A stretch of 64,000 nt of DNA from Epithemia pelagica. Lineage: Eukaryota; Bacillariophyta; Bacillariophyceae; Surirellales; Surirellaceae. The DNA lies in contig OX337242.1 of NCBI GenBank assembly GCA_946965045.2, forward strand, positions 372,001 through 436,000, in the 5' to 3' direction. The stretch's first letter is position 1, and every line of letters starts with the position of its first letter. Of this stretch, positions 1 to 10,339 are shown piece after piece. The translations under genes were made by a program, and so were the position numbers. Under the pieces are notes generated by a model that ran no database searches, was not told the origin of the DNA, and saw only the letters and a list, made by a program, of their open reading frames with translations.

Positions 1-1203
1 CCCTCACCCGTCGAAAACAAGGAGGTTATTGGCGGAGTAGTCGATGAGTCGGGTACCGCGGAAAAAGCAAGAAAAGAAGGCAGAGGAAGGAAAAAGAAAA
101 GTCGTACCGCAGTCGATGGTAAACCTCCGAGACCTGCGCGACGGGCCACCGGAGAGAAGAATCTCAATCCCGTTATCGTGTCCAGCACTTCCAGAGATTC
201 CGATAGTGCATTCTCCAACAAATCCGCGAGGTCGAAAAATTCGGATGCAGGTTCGAAAACCAAAAAGAAGACTCGACGAAACAACTCAATGGACACAGCG
301 TCTTCGAAATCGTCTCAGAGCTCGTCCGATTCAATCGCTAAACATCAGGACAAGCAACAAGAAGAACCTCCTCTATCTGTCGGCGCAGACTCACCAGCAA
401 CGGTAGAACCGTCGGACCGAAAGACGAAGCGCCGGTTTGCTGGTGGAAAACGTTCCGAACAAACTCAAGAGAAAGGAGGCCGTCGTCGATTGAAAGGCTT
501 TCTACGATCCGCCGTGGGACAAAAGTCGAACAATAACAATACTCAAACCATTGACAATGCCTCGGGACCCGCCAACCACAGCAACGAAATGAACCTGGAT
601 GACAAAACTGGTTCCAAGGCTGCAGAGAACACCCGCAGTGCTTCTCCGGTCGAAGATGTCCCTCAAAAGACCTCATCAGCTGCGAATGACAGTGAAAGTG
701 ACTGTTTTAGTGGTGTCGTCTCATCTGAAGAAGATGATAAAGACATTGTCCCAGACGCCGATACGAATCAACTAGTGTTATCAGTAAAACAAGTGAGATC
801 GTCAGCGATTGAAATCACCACTGCCGATTCGATGGACTCAGAGCTAGCGTCAGCGTTGCTGGAACAATCATCGTCCCGACTGACGGAAGTATCTTCCATG
901 GGAGCTGACTCCATGATGGACGAGGAAGTTGATGCGTCCTCCTGGAAAGTCAGCGTTCTAGACGGAGATACTTGGAACGCTGCAATCGACTTGTTGGGAA
1001 TATCCAGGGTGATGGGATGCGAGTGTCAAGATGACACGAGTCAAACAACCCCCGTAAATGCACAATTCTTTGACAATGCCATGACGGATTCGGCCCGTCA
1101 TGTCATGTCGCCCTGGTGGAATGATGAACGTCGATCCCGCCGAAAACCGTCCTCACGCAAGAGCCGTTCCAGACATTCCTATTCCGCATATGACCGAAAC
1201 TAA
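1..1203 (+). CDS. Disordered acidic protein with C-terminal D-T-W/ELLG module (5' partial)
   Basis: The frame is open from base 1 to a TAA ending at 1203, so the gene enters from the left; the apparent start at 178 is a GTG inside the open frame and is not a eukaryotic start. At least 400 residues are visible. The first two thirds are Lys/Arg/Ser-rich and disordered, then acidic. Near the C-terminus (from about nt 960) lies DTWNAAIDLLGIS, followed by TTPVNAQFFDNAM and SARHVM, then a basic Arg/Ser tail. The same two blocks recur in the gene ending at 11581. No catalytic motif, signal peptide or membrane segment is visible. First member of the ten-gene co-directional array; function unknown. 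Confidence 0.8.
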   Translation, partial: PSPVENKEVIGGVVDESGTAEKARKEGRGRKKKSRTAVDGKPPRPARRATGEKNLNPVIVSSTSRDSDSAFSNKSARSKNSDAGSKTKKKTRRNNSMDTASSKSSQSSSDSIAKHQDKQQEEPPLSVGADSPATVEPSDRKTKRRFAGGKRSEQTQEKGGRRRLKGFLRSAVGQKSNNNNTQTIDNASGPANHSNEMNLDDKTGSKAAENTRSASPVEDVPQKTSSAANDSESDCFSGVVSSEEDDKDIVPDADTNQLVLSVKQVRSSAIEITTADSMDSELASALLEQSSSRLTEVSSMGADSMMDEEVDASSWKVSVLDGDTWNAAIDLLGISRVMGCECQDDTSQTTPVNAQFFDNAMTDSARHVMSPWWNDERRSRRKPSSRKSRSRHSYSAYDRN

Positions 1204-2102
1204 ATACCATCAACCATGTAACCAGATAATAATGTATACACATGTTTCGTGCCGAATTCCTCTGGAAAAGCGCTAGCATATTGTACGGTACACTAGACAC
1301 GGAGACTTGTCGTAGAGAGGCGGCACGTATCATGTATCATGTATCATGTCGTCCATTGAATGCACGATACATAACGCGACGTCATCGTTTGATTTCCTTT
1401 TCAACTTACCCATGGGACCCGATGAATAGGAATGAGTACAACAGGTCGATTTTTTCCCAGTTCCCTGAATAATCGGTAGATTGTTGTGGGGGAGACCTGC
1501 GTCCTTCTGGGGGTAGGCCTATCAGAAATCCAGAAGCAGAACTGCCCCTTTACACCGACGCATGAGCCCCCAAATCCGCCAAACATGTGTGTGACAGAAG
1601 TGACAACGCACAATGGCGCATCGGAGCTGCTCCATGTCGACAGATACCCACAACAGACGATACGTTGATTCCTCCTTTCAACGCTCTGACATCAACCGTT
1701 GAGGGGACAGCCAAAATCGTTGCGTCCTCGTTCTGTCATAATATGTTCCGTGTGCGAATTAACAACAGTTGAAATCATGACAGTGTTCCAGTCTGTTGAT
1801 TGGACGGAGCGCACGGACGCCCTTCAAGACATAGGACAAGCCCCACCCAGGGTTCACACGGCAACGCGCAACGTACACCAACGAATGCCCACAATTCTGA
1901 GAGGCCTATCCCAACGGCAAGAAATGGTATCACCTTCCCCGTGTTACGAATTTTTGAGGTGTCCTTTAGCGAGTCTCTGTGCACATCGAATTGTCTTGCC
2001 GTGTTGTTCTCTCCTTGTAAGAACCAACCCACATGAAACTGTGCTTCCATTAATACAACAAATCCCTCCTGATTCGGGCTTCCCTGCTCATGGTACATCA
2101 TC
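1204..2102. other. Intergenic spacer
   Basis: AT-balanced non-coding DNA between two co-directional genes. It holds a short tandem repeat of GTATCAT around 1328-1350. Small ORFs here lack coding character. It should contain the promoter of the next gene, but no specific site can be named. Confidence 0.5.
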
Positions 2103-5100
2103 ATGATGAGGCGACATCGTTGGAACGATGATCTACAGCAACCACAGTTGCAGGATCGGACAATGTCCAAGACGGAGAGCTATCGTGACAGTCCGCAAAT
2201 CCACGTTGTCACATCCGACTTGTCGTCCCGGAAATCTTCTCGCCGGTTGACTCCCAAGAATAACAGCAGTAGCCCAATGAGAGCTTCCATGACGGAAAAG
2301 ACAGCTCCGCAGCAAAGTTCTTATGCCGAGCCAGTGATTGTAAATACAGATTATGCTGTTAGAAAAGAACGAGAGAAAAGCCGACTTCGGCCCATCAAAC
2401 CACCACCAGCCCATCGCAGAACAAGAAGTACAGGTGCTGGAATGGCTAGGGCGCACAGTCACCTGGTGTTTGCCCCTGATGCTTTTGATCAAGAGGGGAA
2501 TCAACTAGAGCATCATCAACAGCAACATGACGAGGAACGAGAACCACGAGATGAACCTCAAGCGAGAAAAGGGTCACCAAAACGGAAATCAAAAGACACG
2601 TTCAAGCCAAATCCCATCGCCCTCAAGAGATGCCCAACTCCTGTAATGGTAGTTTCCATGAATGACGCCGACAAGAACCCACCAAGGGCCCAGAGAGGCA
2701 CCGCTGGTCGGAAGAATAAGGGTGCACCGGTAAAGCTTATTCCAGCAATCTATAAGGAACCCACTTTCCTTGCAGTGAACAAAAAGAAACTCAAGAATCC
2801 TGCTATAGAAGCTAAGCGACAACAGAGTGAAGACACCAAACCCACTTCGTTTGTTCGCTTCACCAAGGTTGCGAATGAGAAACGTTTTGATGAGCACTCG
2901 GTACCTTCCCAGATTTCGGAGGACGATACGGCAGAAGTGGTACTCAAGTTCATGCAATCGGCAGATGATCGGAGCGTTAGCACAATCGATTTTCACGAGT
3001 ATCTTAGTCCCACAATGATGCAAGCGGCAGTCGATGATCTCATTGATACCGCTGGAAATTTCATGGACCATGCATGGTGTACGAGCCTTGCCACTCCTGC
3101 CGTGATGGCGACACCTTCACAACCATCCAAACTGGCTGAAAGCAGACAAGAGAACATGATCTCGATGATAAGCTCAAGATATTCCTGTGGGGACAATCCA
3201 GTAATGGATGGTATGAGAGAAGACATACCGGATGTGGACCACCTTTGTCGCTCCATGGCCGTGGGTATCTCCTCTAGCACGGCCATTGAGCAGTTCTCTT
3301 CTCAGGGAAGAGAAAAAGATGGCAAGGAGAAAGACGACGCAAATGCGTTGGAAGATTTGCTCGAAGCACCGGAAGAAGAGATTGTATTCCAGGGAGAAGG
3401 GACCAGTCAAGAAAAACGAACGGATATGGATCAAGACGAAGAATTGGATTCCGTCTTGAACCAAGATGCGAGACCAACTGTTGACACCGAACAAACGTCC
3501 CTGGGATCTACCAAGACTGCTCCGGAGGATTCGTCCACTCCCATTAAACGCTTCTTCTCTGCGGTTGGCCTGTGGAGCACCTGGGCGAATACACTGACTT
3601 CTGATACTCAAGAAACAGCCACAGAAACAAAACTTGAACCAAAGGAGGGAGACAAACATGAACCCCAAGATGCCAAGGCCGAGAAACCGGATGAGAAACG
3701 TATCTCGTCGGACGATGAACCGAAGAGCGCTGAAACCGATATCAAAGTAGATGGCGGTGCAGAAGATGAAGGAACGCCCAAGCAAGATGGCAATGATTCG
3801 CACGACCAGGAACCGGAGCATGGAGATGGCGATGCCTCTGCTGCCAAATTCAAGTTGCAAGCACCAAAACTAGCCAAAGGACCGCGGACAACGGACCGCA
3901 AACACAGTAATCTCATCAAGCAGAGAAAATCACAAGACTCACAGGACACTCTCAGTACAAAGAAGAAGAAAAGTAGTGGATTCCTAGCGGCCAGTAAACG
4001 ATTCAGTAACATACGTCGCCAATTGAGACAAGACAAAAAAGAACCGGCCGAGAAGAAAGCCAAAGAAGGGTCTACATCTTCGAAGAATGAGGAATCGAAA
4101 ACCCCACCGAAATCTATGGAAAACAATGAACAAGGTACGGGTTCAACTCTGAAGCAAGCAACCGATGAAGGCCTCAAAGTGAATGAGAACTTGCTGGTCC
4201 AGACAAACGAGGGACTTGTGGAATCAACTCAAGAGAACAATTCAAAAGTGGAACGAGGGCATCTTGGCCCTATGGACCGGGCGGTTGATCCAGGCAAGCA
4301 ATCGATTCCGATACTCCGAGCATGGAGGCGATTGAATCGAACAAGCTATTCTGTTCTGAACGAACCAGTGACAGACTTTTCGAAAACAGACACCAGGCAC
4401 CACGACCATTTGACAAGCGAAGGAGTATCAGAGTCCAATGAAGATTCCTTGGTGGAGCACGTACATGATTTGGCAACGAAGAGCGATATTGCTAGTCTCG
4501 AAGATGACGAGTGGAGACCTAATGTTAGCTCGGAAGGCGAACATGAAACGGCCAAGTCACCAAACCGTGAATTTACATACACAGCAGAATCTGGCCCCGC
4601 AAAACGCGAGGAGGAGTCGGACGTCTCCGAAATTCCTGACCCTCCGGAAGGGATGCCAGGTCTTGATGGCTCACCGAAACCATCTTTTGGAACAGAGTCA
4701 TTCGACGCGTGTTTGAACGAAAATGAAACCCGAAGACACGACGCTTCACCAGATCAATCCTTGGAATTGAATCGCGATCAGTCACCTGTTCCTGAAGCAA
4801 TCGACCCAGAACGTTTCAAATCTCTTCCTTCTGCTGAACATGAAGAATACGACAAAAAGGCGGCGAAGGGATATGTGGGTTCATCTTGTACAAGTGAAAA
4901 TCAAGAACCCTTGAATATCACGTCGAAACAAGAGCCCGACCGTCCCATGACAAAAGAATCGGTGTCGGATTCGTCTCGTGGGGATATTCCTTCTTCGAAA
5001 TCAACTTGTCAACCTCCCAAATCTATTCTCCGCTCTCCAACCCTGAAAGAAGATTTGGGAGAAGGAACAACGTTCAAGTCAAACGCCACAGGTGAAATTA

Positions 5101-5660
5101 CACCCAGCTCACTGAATGTTTCTGACCCACCCAAGGATATGATTGACAGTATCGAGGATAGTACACATTCAGAACACGAACTTTCCCTTCAGGCAGATCG
5201 ACCGTCGGTTACACCGTATGATGCCGGACATGCGCATGGGACAACCAATGAGAGAAATGGCTTCTTTGCCCGTAGACAGCGGACGATGGATTCCCGTGCT
5301 TCTGTTCATAGCGGCGGCCGTGCAGCACCCAATTCTGGTGCTATTCAAGATCAGGCAAAGTCAAGTGGATCATTACCGTCAAAACGCGACGGTAAGCTTT
5401 CTCACCATCTCTTGACATCGCCATCGCAAGACAAAGGCGAGAAAAGTCTGTCTGTTATGATTGACATGGAAAACACAGTACTTTTTGATATGGACCCTTT
5501 TGTGTCGGATGAAAGATCACACTTTTCCTACGTGTCCTCGTTGGATTCCTCCTCCCTCTTTCTCATGAATGAAACTGAGATCAGTGAGACGTGGAAGTCG
5601 GCTGTTCACGAACCACTGTACGACGCAAAACCGAAGTGGGTGCGAAGAACGGCAAGTTGA
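2103..5660 (+). CDS. Large disordered acidic protein of the tandem array
   Basis: A single open frame of 1185 residues starting ATG-ATG at 2103; an in-frame ATG at 2163 starting MSKTESY is an alternative start. Almost all of it is Glu/Lys/Ser/Asp-rich and predicted disordered. Two segments look ordered: a helical stretch around residues 270-335 (VVLKFMQSADDRSVSTIDF onward) and a hydrophobic patch RFFSAVGLWSTWANTL near residue 485. PPKSILRSP near residue 975 fits the [GS]-I-L-[RK] PP1 docking consensus. The extreme C-terminus carries EISETWKSAV, which aligns with the D-T-W module of neighbouring genes. No enzyme motif seen. Function unknown. Confidence 0.85.
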   Translation: MMRRHRWNDDLQQPQLQDRTMSKTESYRDSPQIHVVTSDLSSRKSSRRLTPKNNSSSPMRASMTEKTAPQQSSYAEPVIVNTDYAVRKEREKSRLRPIKPPPAHRRTRSTGAGMARAHSHLVFAPDAFDQEGNQLEHHQQQHDEEREPRDEPQARKGSPKRKSKDTFKPNPIALKRCPTPVMVVSMNDADKNPPRAQRGTAGRKNKGAPVKLIPAIYKEPTFLAVNKKKLKNPAIEAKRQQSEDTKPTSFVRFTKVANEKRFDEHSVPSQISEDDTAEVVLKFMQSADDRSVSTIDFHEYLSPTMMQAAVDDLIDTAGNFMDHAWCTSLATPAVMATPSQPSKLAESRQENMISMISSRYSCGDNPVMDGMREDIPDVDHLCRSMAVGISSSTAIEQFSSQGREKDGKEKDDANALEDLLEAPEEEIVFQGEGTSQEKRTDMDQDEELDSVLNQDARPTVDTEQTSLGSTKTAPEDSSTPIKRFFSAVGLWSTWANTLTSDTQETATETKLEPKEGDKHEPQDAKAEKPDEKRISSDDEPKSAETDIKVDGGAEDEGTPKQDGNDSHDQEPEHGDGDASAAKFKLQAPKLAKGPRTTDRKHSNLIKQRKSQDSQDTLSTKKKKSSGFLAASKRFSNIRRQLRQDKKEPAEKKAKEGSTSSKNEESKTPPKSMENNEQGTGSTLKQATDEGLKVNENLLVQTNEGLVESTQENNSKVERGHLGPMDRAVDPGKQSIPILRAWRRLNRTSYSVLNEPVTDFSKTDTRHHDHLTSEGVSESNEDSLVEHVHDLATKSDIASLEDDEWRPNVSSEGEHETAKSPNREFTYTAESGPAKREEESDVSEIPDPPEGMPGLDGSPKPSFGTESFDACLNENETRRHDASPDQSLELNRDQSPVPEAIDPERFKSLPSAEHEEYDKKAAKGYVGSSCTSENQEPLNITSKQEPDRPMTKESVSDSSRGDIPSSKSTCQPPKSILRSPTLKEDLGEGTTFKSNATGEITPSSLNVSDPPKDMIDSIEDSTHSEHELSLQADRPSVTPYDAGHAHGTTNERNGFFARRQRTMDSRASVHSGGRAAPNSGAIQDQAKSSGSLPSKRDGKLSHHLLTSPSQDKGEKSLSVMIDMENTVLFDMDPFVSDERSHFSYVSSLDSSSLFLMNETEISETWKSAVHEPLYDAKPKWVRRTAS

Positions 5661-6216
5661 AATTTAGCAGTAGAAAGACATGCGCACTCAAAGATCAAAG
5701 CAACCGTGGTGAAACTCCATTAGTAATTCAATATTAGGAATTCTGTTCAGAGGCTGCACCAAGTTGTTATAGGTTTTCGTACGACATAACGAGTTACTCG
5801 GGAGTCCTAGGTAGGTAGATTGAACTACTCGTCTTTTGAAAGGAGAATGCTCCTAGTTTTTCCGCGAGCACAGACAGCACAGCAGTCGCACAAATACTGT
5901 GCTCAAACGAGGTGCTCCTTGTGCGATTGCAAGCAATGGGGACCATGGCAAATGGCAACTGGCACCATGCGCACCTCCTGCCTGTTCTCCCGTCGAAAGA
6001 AGCAAGAGCACGCTCCAACTCTCTGCCTTTTTTCGATCTCGATTCAACGTCTTTTTGGAGCACCAACAAATAATAATGGAGGATGCATCAGTGCTTGGAT
6101 TGGGTATACTTATATATTTTTCTTTCGACAGCAAGCTTCAACGCAACGAAGAGTTTGGTCTCATTGGAACTTGTATGTGTTAAATCCAATTCCACCAGAG
6201 AGCGGTACAAGACATC
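5661..6216. other. Intergenic spacer
   Basis: Non-coding spacer with only short overlapping ORFs in conflicting frames. No repeat or RNA gene recognised. Confidence 0.45.
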
Positions 6217-7011
6217 ATGAAAGAAACTAATGTACAGGTTGCAATCTTGAGCGAAGGGCATTCGTTTGAGCTTGTCAAACTCAATCCTCATGGCATGAAA
6301 AGGCTTACCACGAGCGCTACTCGCCCCATACAAGAACGCTTTGGTACCAAACAAAACTGGCAGCAACTACTTCAGCTCCAAACCCTCCGCGAGAGCCATC
6401 CAGTCATTTCCAAAAAGGACCTGCTGCATTCTGTCAGAATTGCATCCATCGAAGATAGAAATGACATTGGAGAACTTGTGTCCATCAATGCACGAGAAAA
6501 ACGGGACGGTCATCCATCTCGCTCCAAACGAAACAAAAGTAGCCCGATGTGTTCACGCAAGACTACCAACACCCGTGTGCCAAGACTTCCACCGAAAAAG
6601 CGTCCCCAGAAACATCAAACGTTACAACCATTCTCACAAGGAGAAAAATTGCCTGTACTGAGAGAACAAGTTCACGAAGACGAATCGGTCAGCCCCGAAC
6701 CTTTCATGTTCGAGAGAAATGATAACGATGTACGAGATGACGTTGATGCAGCCTCGCATTATTACGATGACGATACAATCAGTACCAGTGGCTCCATCTA
6801 TGCTCGAAACAATGCGAGCGCTACCCCAGAAGTCGTGGTCGAAATTCCTTCCACCTGGAAACAACAACAACAACAAGACGACGACGAAGAGTCCGAGGAA
6901 AACTTTGTGGCCGTTCTGAGCATGGAAGAGGCATTCGAACTTGTCGAGATTAGTCCTACCATGAAAGCTCAGCTGATGATGCAACGTCCCCAATTAATGG
7001 AGGACAGATAA
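6217..7011 (+). CDS. Small disordered protein of the tandem array
   Basis: ATG at 6217, 264 residues. A basic N-terminal half is followed by an acidic half with a Gln run. The C-terminus reads FVAVLSMEEAFELVEIS and then a Met/Gln-rich tail. The VAVLSMEE part is nearly repeated as VAVISMED in the large gene ending at 23458, and EEAFELVEIS aligns with the W-x-x-A-x-E-L-L-G-x-S core of the array. This supports membership in the family despite little other similarity. No known domain recognised. Confidence 0.75.
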   Translation: MKETNVQVAILSEGHSFELVKLNPHGMKRLTTSATRPIQERFGTKQNWQQLLQLQTLRESHPVISKKDLLHSVRIASIEDRNDIGELVSINAREKRDGHPSRSKRNKSSPMCSRKTTNTRVPRLPPKKRPQKHQTLQPFSQGEKLPVLREQVHEDESVSPEPFMFERNDNDVRDDVDAASHYYDDDTISTSGSIYARNNASATPEVVVEIPSTWKQQQQQDDDEESEENFVAVLSMEEAFELVEISPTMKAQLMMQRPQLMEDR

Positions 7012-7568
7012 CCATGATGTAGCAAACACCGATTGGATCGGCATTGGCTTTATCATTTGCTGTTCAATTGTAACCCCAATATTGTGTGTTAGAACCTAAG
7101 TTACTTTATCTCATGAATGCTTTTCTATCATTCGCCGAATCGTTGAGCACAAACTAGGATCATGACAATGATGTAGCATTCAGGATCACAGACTCTAGGA
7201 AAGCGTAGGCAATTTGCCTGTTGGACATGCAGACAGATCATTTCTGTAGAATCCATCTTGTTCTGACAACGGGCCGTTGGAGCAGCTAGTTGCGCCATGA
7301 AAATCACCCTGTGCACGTGGGTTCCATAATCAAAGAACTGCGCCATACCACCTCGACACATGGACAATTTGTGCCTCAAACTCGTGTCTCTATTTTTTCC
7401 CTCAGAAACATCAAACACAAGAGGTGTCATCAGGATGACCAGAAGTATCCACCCATACTTTCACAGTTTTTCGGACAAGACGGTTGATGGAAGGCAACTT
7501 TGAAAACGTCAATCACTCAAACCAAGATTGTTGCTGAAGCAAGACATTGACGCTGTCACTTTACTAAC
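7012..7568. other. Intergenic spacer
   Basis: Nothing recognisable beyond short spurious ORFs on both strands; presumed 3' UTR and promoter sequence. Confidence 0.4.
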
Positions 7569-8114
7569 ATGAATGAAATCAAGAACGCCCAGCGAAAACT
7601 GCCAACAACACCGAACAAGCGCATGTCACCACGACCGGAGACACCTGGCTCCAATCGATGGACCGGTCAACGAACATGGCCCATCTCCGCAAAGCAAGTT
7701 GACCGTGACCACGGATCTAGTGATACTGACTCAACGGATGTGAGCTCTCAATCCCATGACGACGACAGTTCAAGGAAATCCCAGGACTCCAAAGCCACGG
7801 GCACTTTCTCCACCTACAGACAGGATCATCGGAAGGAAGATACTCTGTTATATCACATGTACTTAAAGGCTGAGATCGAGCAGCTGAGTCTTATCTCAAG
7901 ATTTGAGGACAAAGAGGAGTTCCTGGATATAGATGTGGCGATACAATGGATATGCTTTCAGTTAAAAGGATTCGATGAAGAGACAGAGGAAAATGATCTT
8001 GTGATAAGCGACAGCAGAAGCGTTGCTCAAAGTACCAAAGAACGAAGTCATGAAGCGGACAATATTCCGGAATATATTTCATTTCATCGGTCTGACGCCG
8101 GGAGGGTCTTCTAA
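7569..8114 (+). CDS. Short acidic protein of the tandem array
   Basis: ATG at 7569, 181 residues. The N-terminus is basic and Pro/Thr-rich, followed by a Ser/Asp-rich linker and a helical region with YLKAEIEQLSLISRFED. The segment AIQWICFQLKGFDEETEEND can be aligned to DTWLTKAEILGCTDDVEKM of the next gene, so this is probably a diverged copy of the array's C-terminal module. No known domain. Coding status rests on an intact ATG-to-stop frame, the array context and that segment. Confidence 0.65.
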   Translation: MNEIKNAQRKLPTTPNKRMSPRPETPGSNRWTGQRTWPISAKQVDRDHGSSDTDSTDVSSQSHDDDSSRKSQDSKATGTFSTYRQDHRKEDTLLYHMYLKAEIEQLSLISRFEDKEEFLDIDVAIQWICFQLKGFDEETEENDLVISDSRSVAQSTKERSHEADNIPEYISFHRSDAGRVF

Positions 8115-8974
8115 CGATGGCCGATTGCCTTCGTGATCTTCTGTTAAGAAACAAAGCTGTTCAATTCGTTTTAGGTAATGAATATTAGTTTCGCTCCTAG
8201 GGGTTGTGTGTTTGTTCTTCTACGATCTGATGCGTCGTTCCAAATGACGACGGAAGGAGTTCACATTGCAAGGTTGATCTCAAAAAGAATACCTCGCATT
8301 GATAGCAATGGTAACGGCCATTCCTTTTCGTATTTTGTTCGTTCTTCATTCTTCAGTGAGAGTCCCTATTGAATGCCAAAAAGCAATCGCACCTATCTGT
8401 TGCAGTCATTCGACGGCGAACAAAGCCAATACATCGCAAAATTTTGTGGAAAATGTGCGCAACGGTCAAACTTACCGTAAGGGATTGCGCGCCGCGCGCT
8501 CAGAATCACGCCAAATAAATAAGTGTCACACCCGGCGCGTGAAAAATTACTTTGTTGCACTACAGGCGCGCCAACGGTCATGAGTTCCGTCAGAGTTATG
8601 CGCCACGTCCGCGCACAGACATGCAGCATATTCAAGACTCAGTCACATCCTCTTCATACAATATACTACTTATAGAGTGGCTATTTGGCGATGTCATAGT
8701 GCGCGCGGTGCAGTTCGTTTACGGGGTCCGGGGGACGAAAAATTCCACCGCGATAGATAATACTACGCTATCGCGGTGGAATTTTTCGTCCCCCGGAGCC
8801 CATATGGCAAGGATGTTCGACCGCGCACATTTCAATAATCACCGAGCACGTGGTGAACACATTTTTCCTCGGAAAGATTGAATCTATCTTCATGTCTCCC
8901 ATCCATCTTTGAAACAGAGCCATAAGAGGGTCTGGTATTGTGGTCCAAAGGACTTGAAGGAAGGAGAAGAAATC
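8115..8974. other. Intergenic spacer with GC-rich patch and perfect hairpin
   Basis: Holds a GC-rich patch with several GCGCGC and GGCGCGCC words (about 8485-8575, again at 8701-8710) and the 30-bp inverted repeat listed separately. Base composition differs from the flanking AT-richer spacers, which may indicate an inserted non-coding element. Confidence 0.45.
8727..8797. repeat. Perfect 30-bp inverted repeat with 11-nt loop
   Basis: Arms 8727-8756 and 8768-8797 are exact reverse complements, beginning TCCGGGGGACGAAAAATT on the left. The loop is 8757-8767. It lies about 180 bp upstream of the next ATG. In RNA it would form a long perfect stem; in DNA it could form a cruciform. Either a structured transcript or the remnant of an inverted-repeat element is possible. 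Confidence 0.9.
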
Positions 8975-9475
8975 ATGGTCAAGTCGGTTTTCGTTCCACC
9001 ACGAACAGGACGACGAATAATCTACAAAGAGGAAAACAAGAGCAGTAAAATAGGAAGCAAGAAATCCAGCATGAAGAACAAGAACTACAACCATACCTCC
9101 GACAACCGCGATGACACCGAGGAGACGGAAGGCCTGTTTCTTCCTCCAAGCTTTGACCGTGGAGAATCTGTCATCACCACATCAATCGACGATGACGGAC
9201 TCGACTACGAACCTCGGCATATTGAGAAGTACCGAGAATCATCGATGTTCAACTCCTATGAACGCTCGATAAAGAGGACGGTACAGTTCCAGTATGACAA
9301 AGACGCTGACGACGACTCTCTATCCGAATATTCCAAGTTGTCAGAGCCCTTTGCCGCCTCCCTCAATATCTTGAGGGATACATGGCTGACTAAAGCTGAG
9401 ATTTTGGGCTGCACGGACGACGTTGAGAAAATGGAAGACGAAGACTCTTCCAAGCGGACTTTCTGGCTATTTTGA
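8975..9475 (+). CDS. Small protein ending in the D-T-W/ILG module
   Basis: The frame is open from 8882, but the first ATG is at 8975, giving 166 residues starting MVKSVFVPP. The first third is basic, the middle acidic with Asp runs. The C-terminus holds NILRDTWLTKAEILGCTDD and ends shortly after in FWLF, so the module's second half (the T-P-V...F-F-D-x-A-M block) is absent. The protein is therefore a truncated or minimal family member. No other domain recognised. Confidence 0.75.
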   Translation: MVKSVFVPPRTGRRIIYKEENKSSKIGSKKSSMKNKNYNHTSDNRDDTEETEGLFLPPSFDRGESVITTSIDDDGLDYEPRHIEKYRESSMFNSYERSIKRTVQFQYDKDADDDSLSEYSKLSEPFAASLNILRDTWLTKAEILGCTDDVEKMEDEDSSKRTFWLF

Positions 9476-10339
9476 TTGCGTCAATGGAAAGGGAAAACCT
9501 TCACCTCCCACCATCAGCTTTCGTCCTGGGTAACCTCATCATTGATCCTCAACTGTTCAATTCCATATACGCTACATTTGATATTGTCATGCATGTTCCT
9601 TTTTAGCCAGAAGTATATAAGTTCGTGTTATTATACATTTCGAGTATCGCCTTATTGTGAATGAACATTGGTTAAACATTGTTAGCCGTTCACAGGACAG
9701 GGATTGCTCAGACAAAGATAAAGTACGATGGAAATGTTCTTTCAGAGACGATTTGACTTGTACCGTTTCGTTAAGACCGACAACAGTTTAAGCTAGACAG
9801 GGGAGTAGCCCGTTCCGCCTCTAGACATGTAGAATAACCATTGGGCTTGAACCTTCATGGGACATTGGGATTTGGTGATTGTGAGTCGAAATAATTGCCC
9901 CATGCGTTGGATTGTACACATATTGTACATCAGCTATCAGCTCGTACACTACGAACTTATAGTATTCTCTAGGAGTAAAGAAAAGATGTGTTTTCCTGTC
10001 TGTGTCTCCCCACGCGCGCACTTTTCTCCCAGTTACTTTCTCTCCAGATCTTTTGGGCCGCGTGCGCAATCGTTCTCCTCCTCCTATCCATCTTTCTAGA
10101 GAGGGCATGGTGCACTGCGACGTCAAGGTTCGCAATCCAACGGAACCACCAATCTCAACGCCTGTTGTTCGCAGAAATTCTCCCAACAGCAAAGGCTTGT
10201 ACAAGCTTGTAGGAGTCTCCAACTAAAAATTAAGAAACGTCACGCACCAGAGGTCACAAAGCGGCCGACCACAAGAACAACAAGAACAACAAGAAGAAAA
10301 CCTCATTATTTCTTCTTGTAAATCCATCAGTGTACCACA
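9476..10339. other. Intergenic spacer
   Basis: About 860 bp with no convincing ORF. A few short frames overlap in opposite directions. No repeat or RNA gene recognised. Confidence 0.4.
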
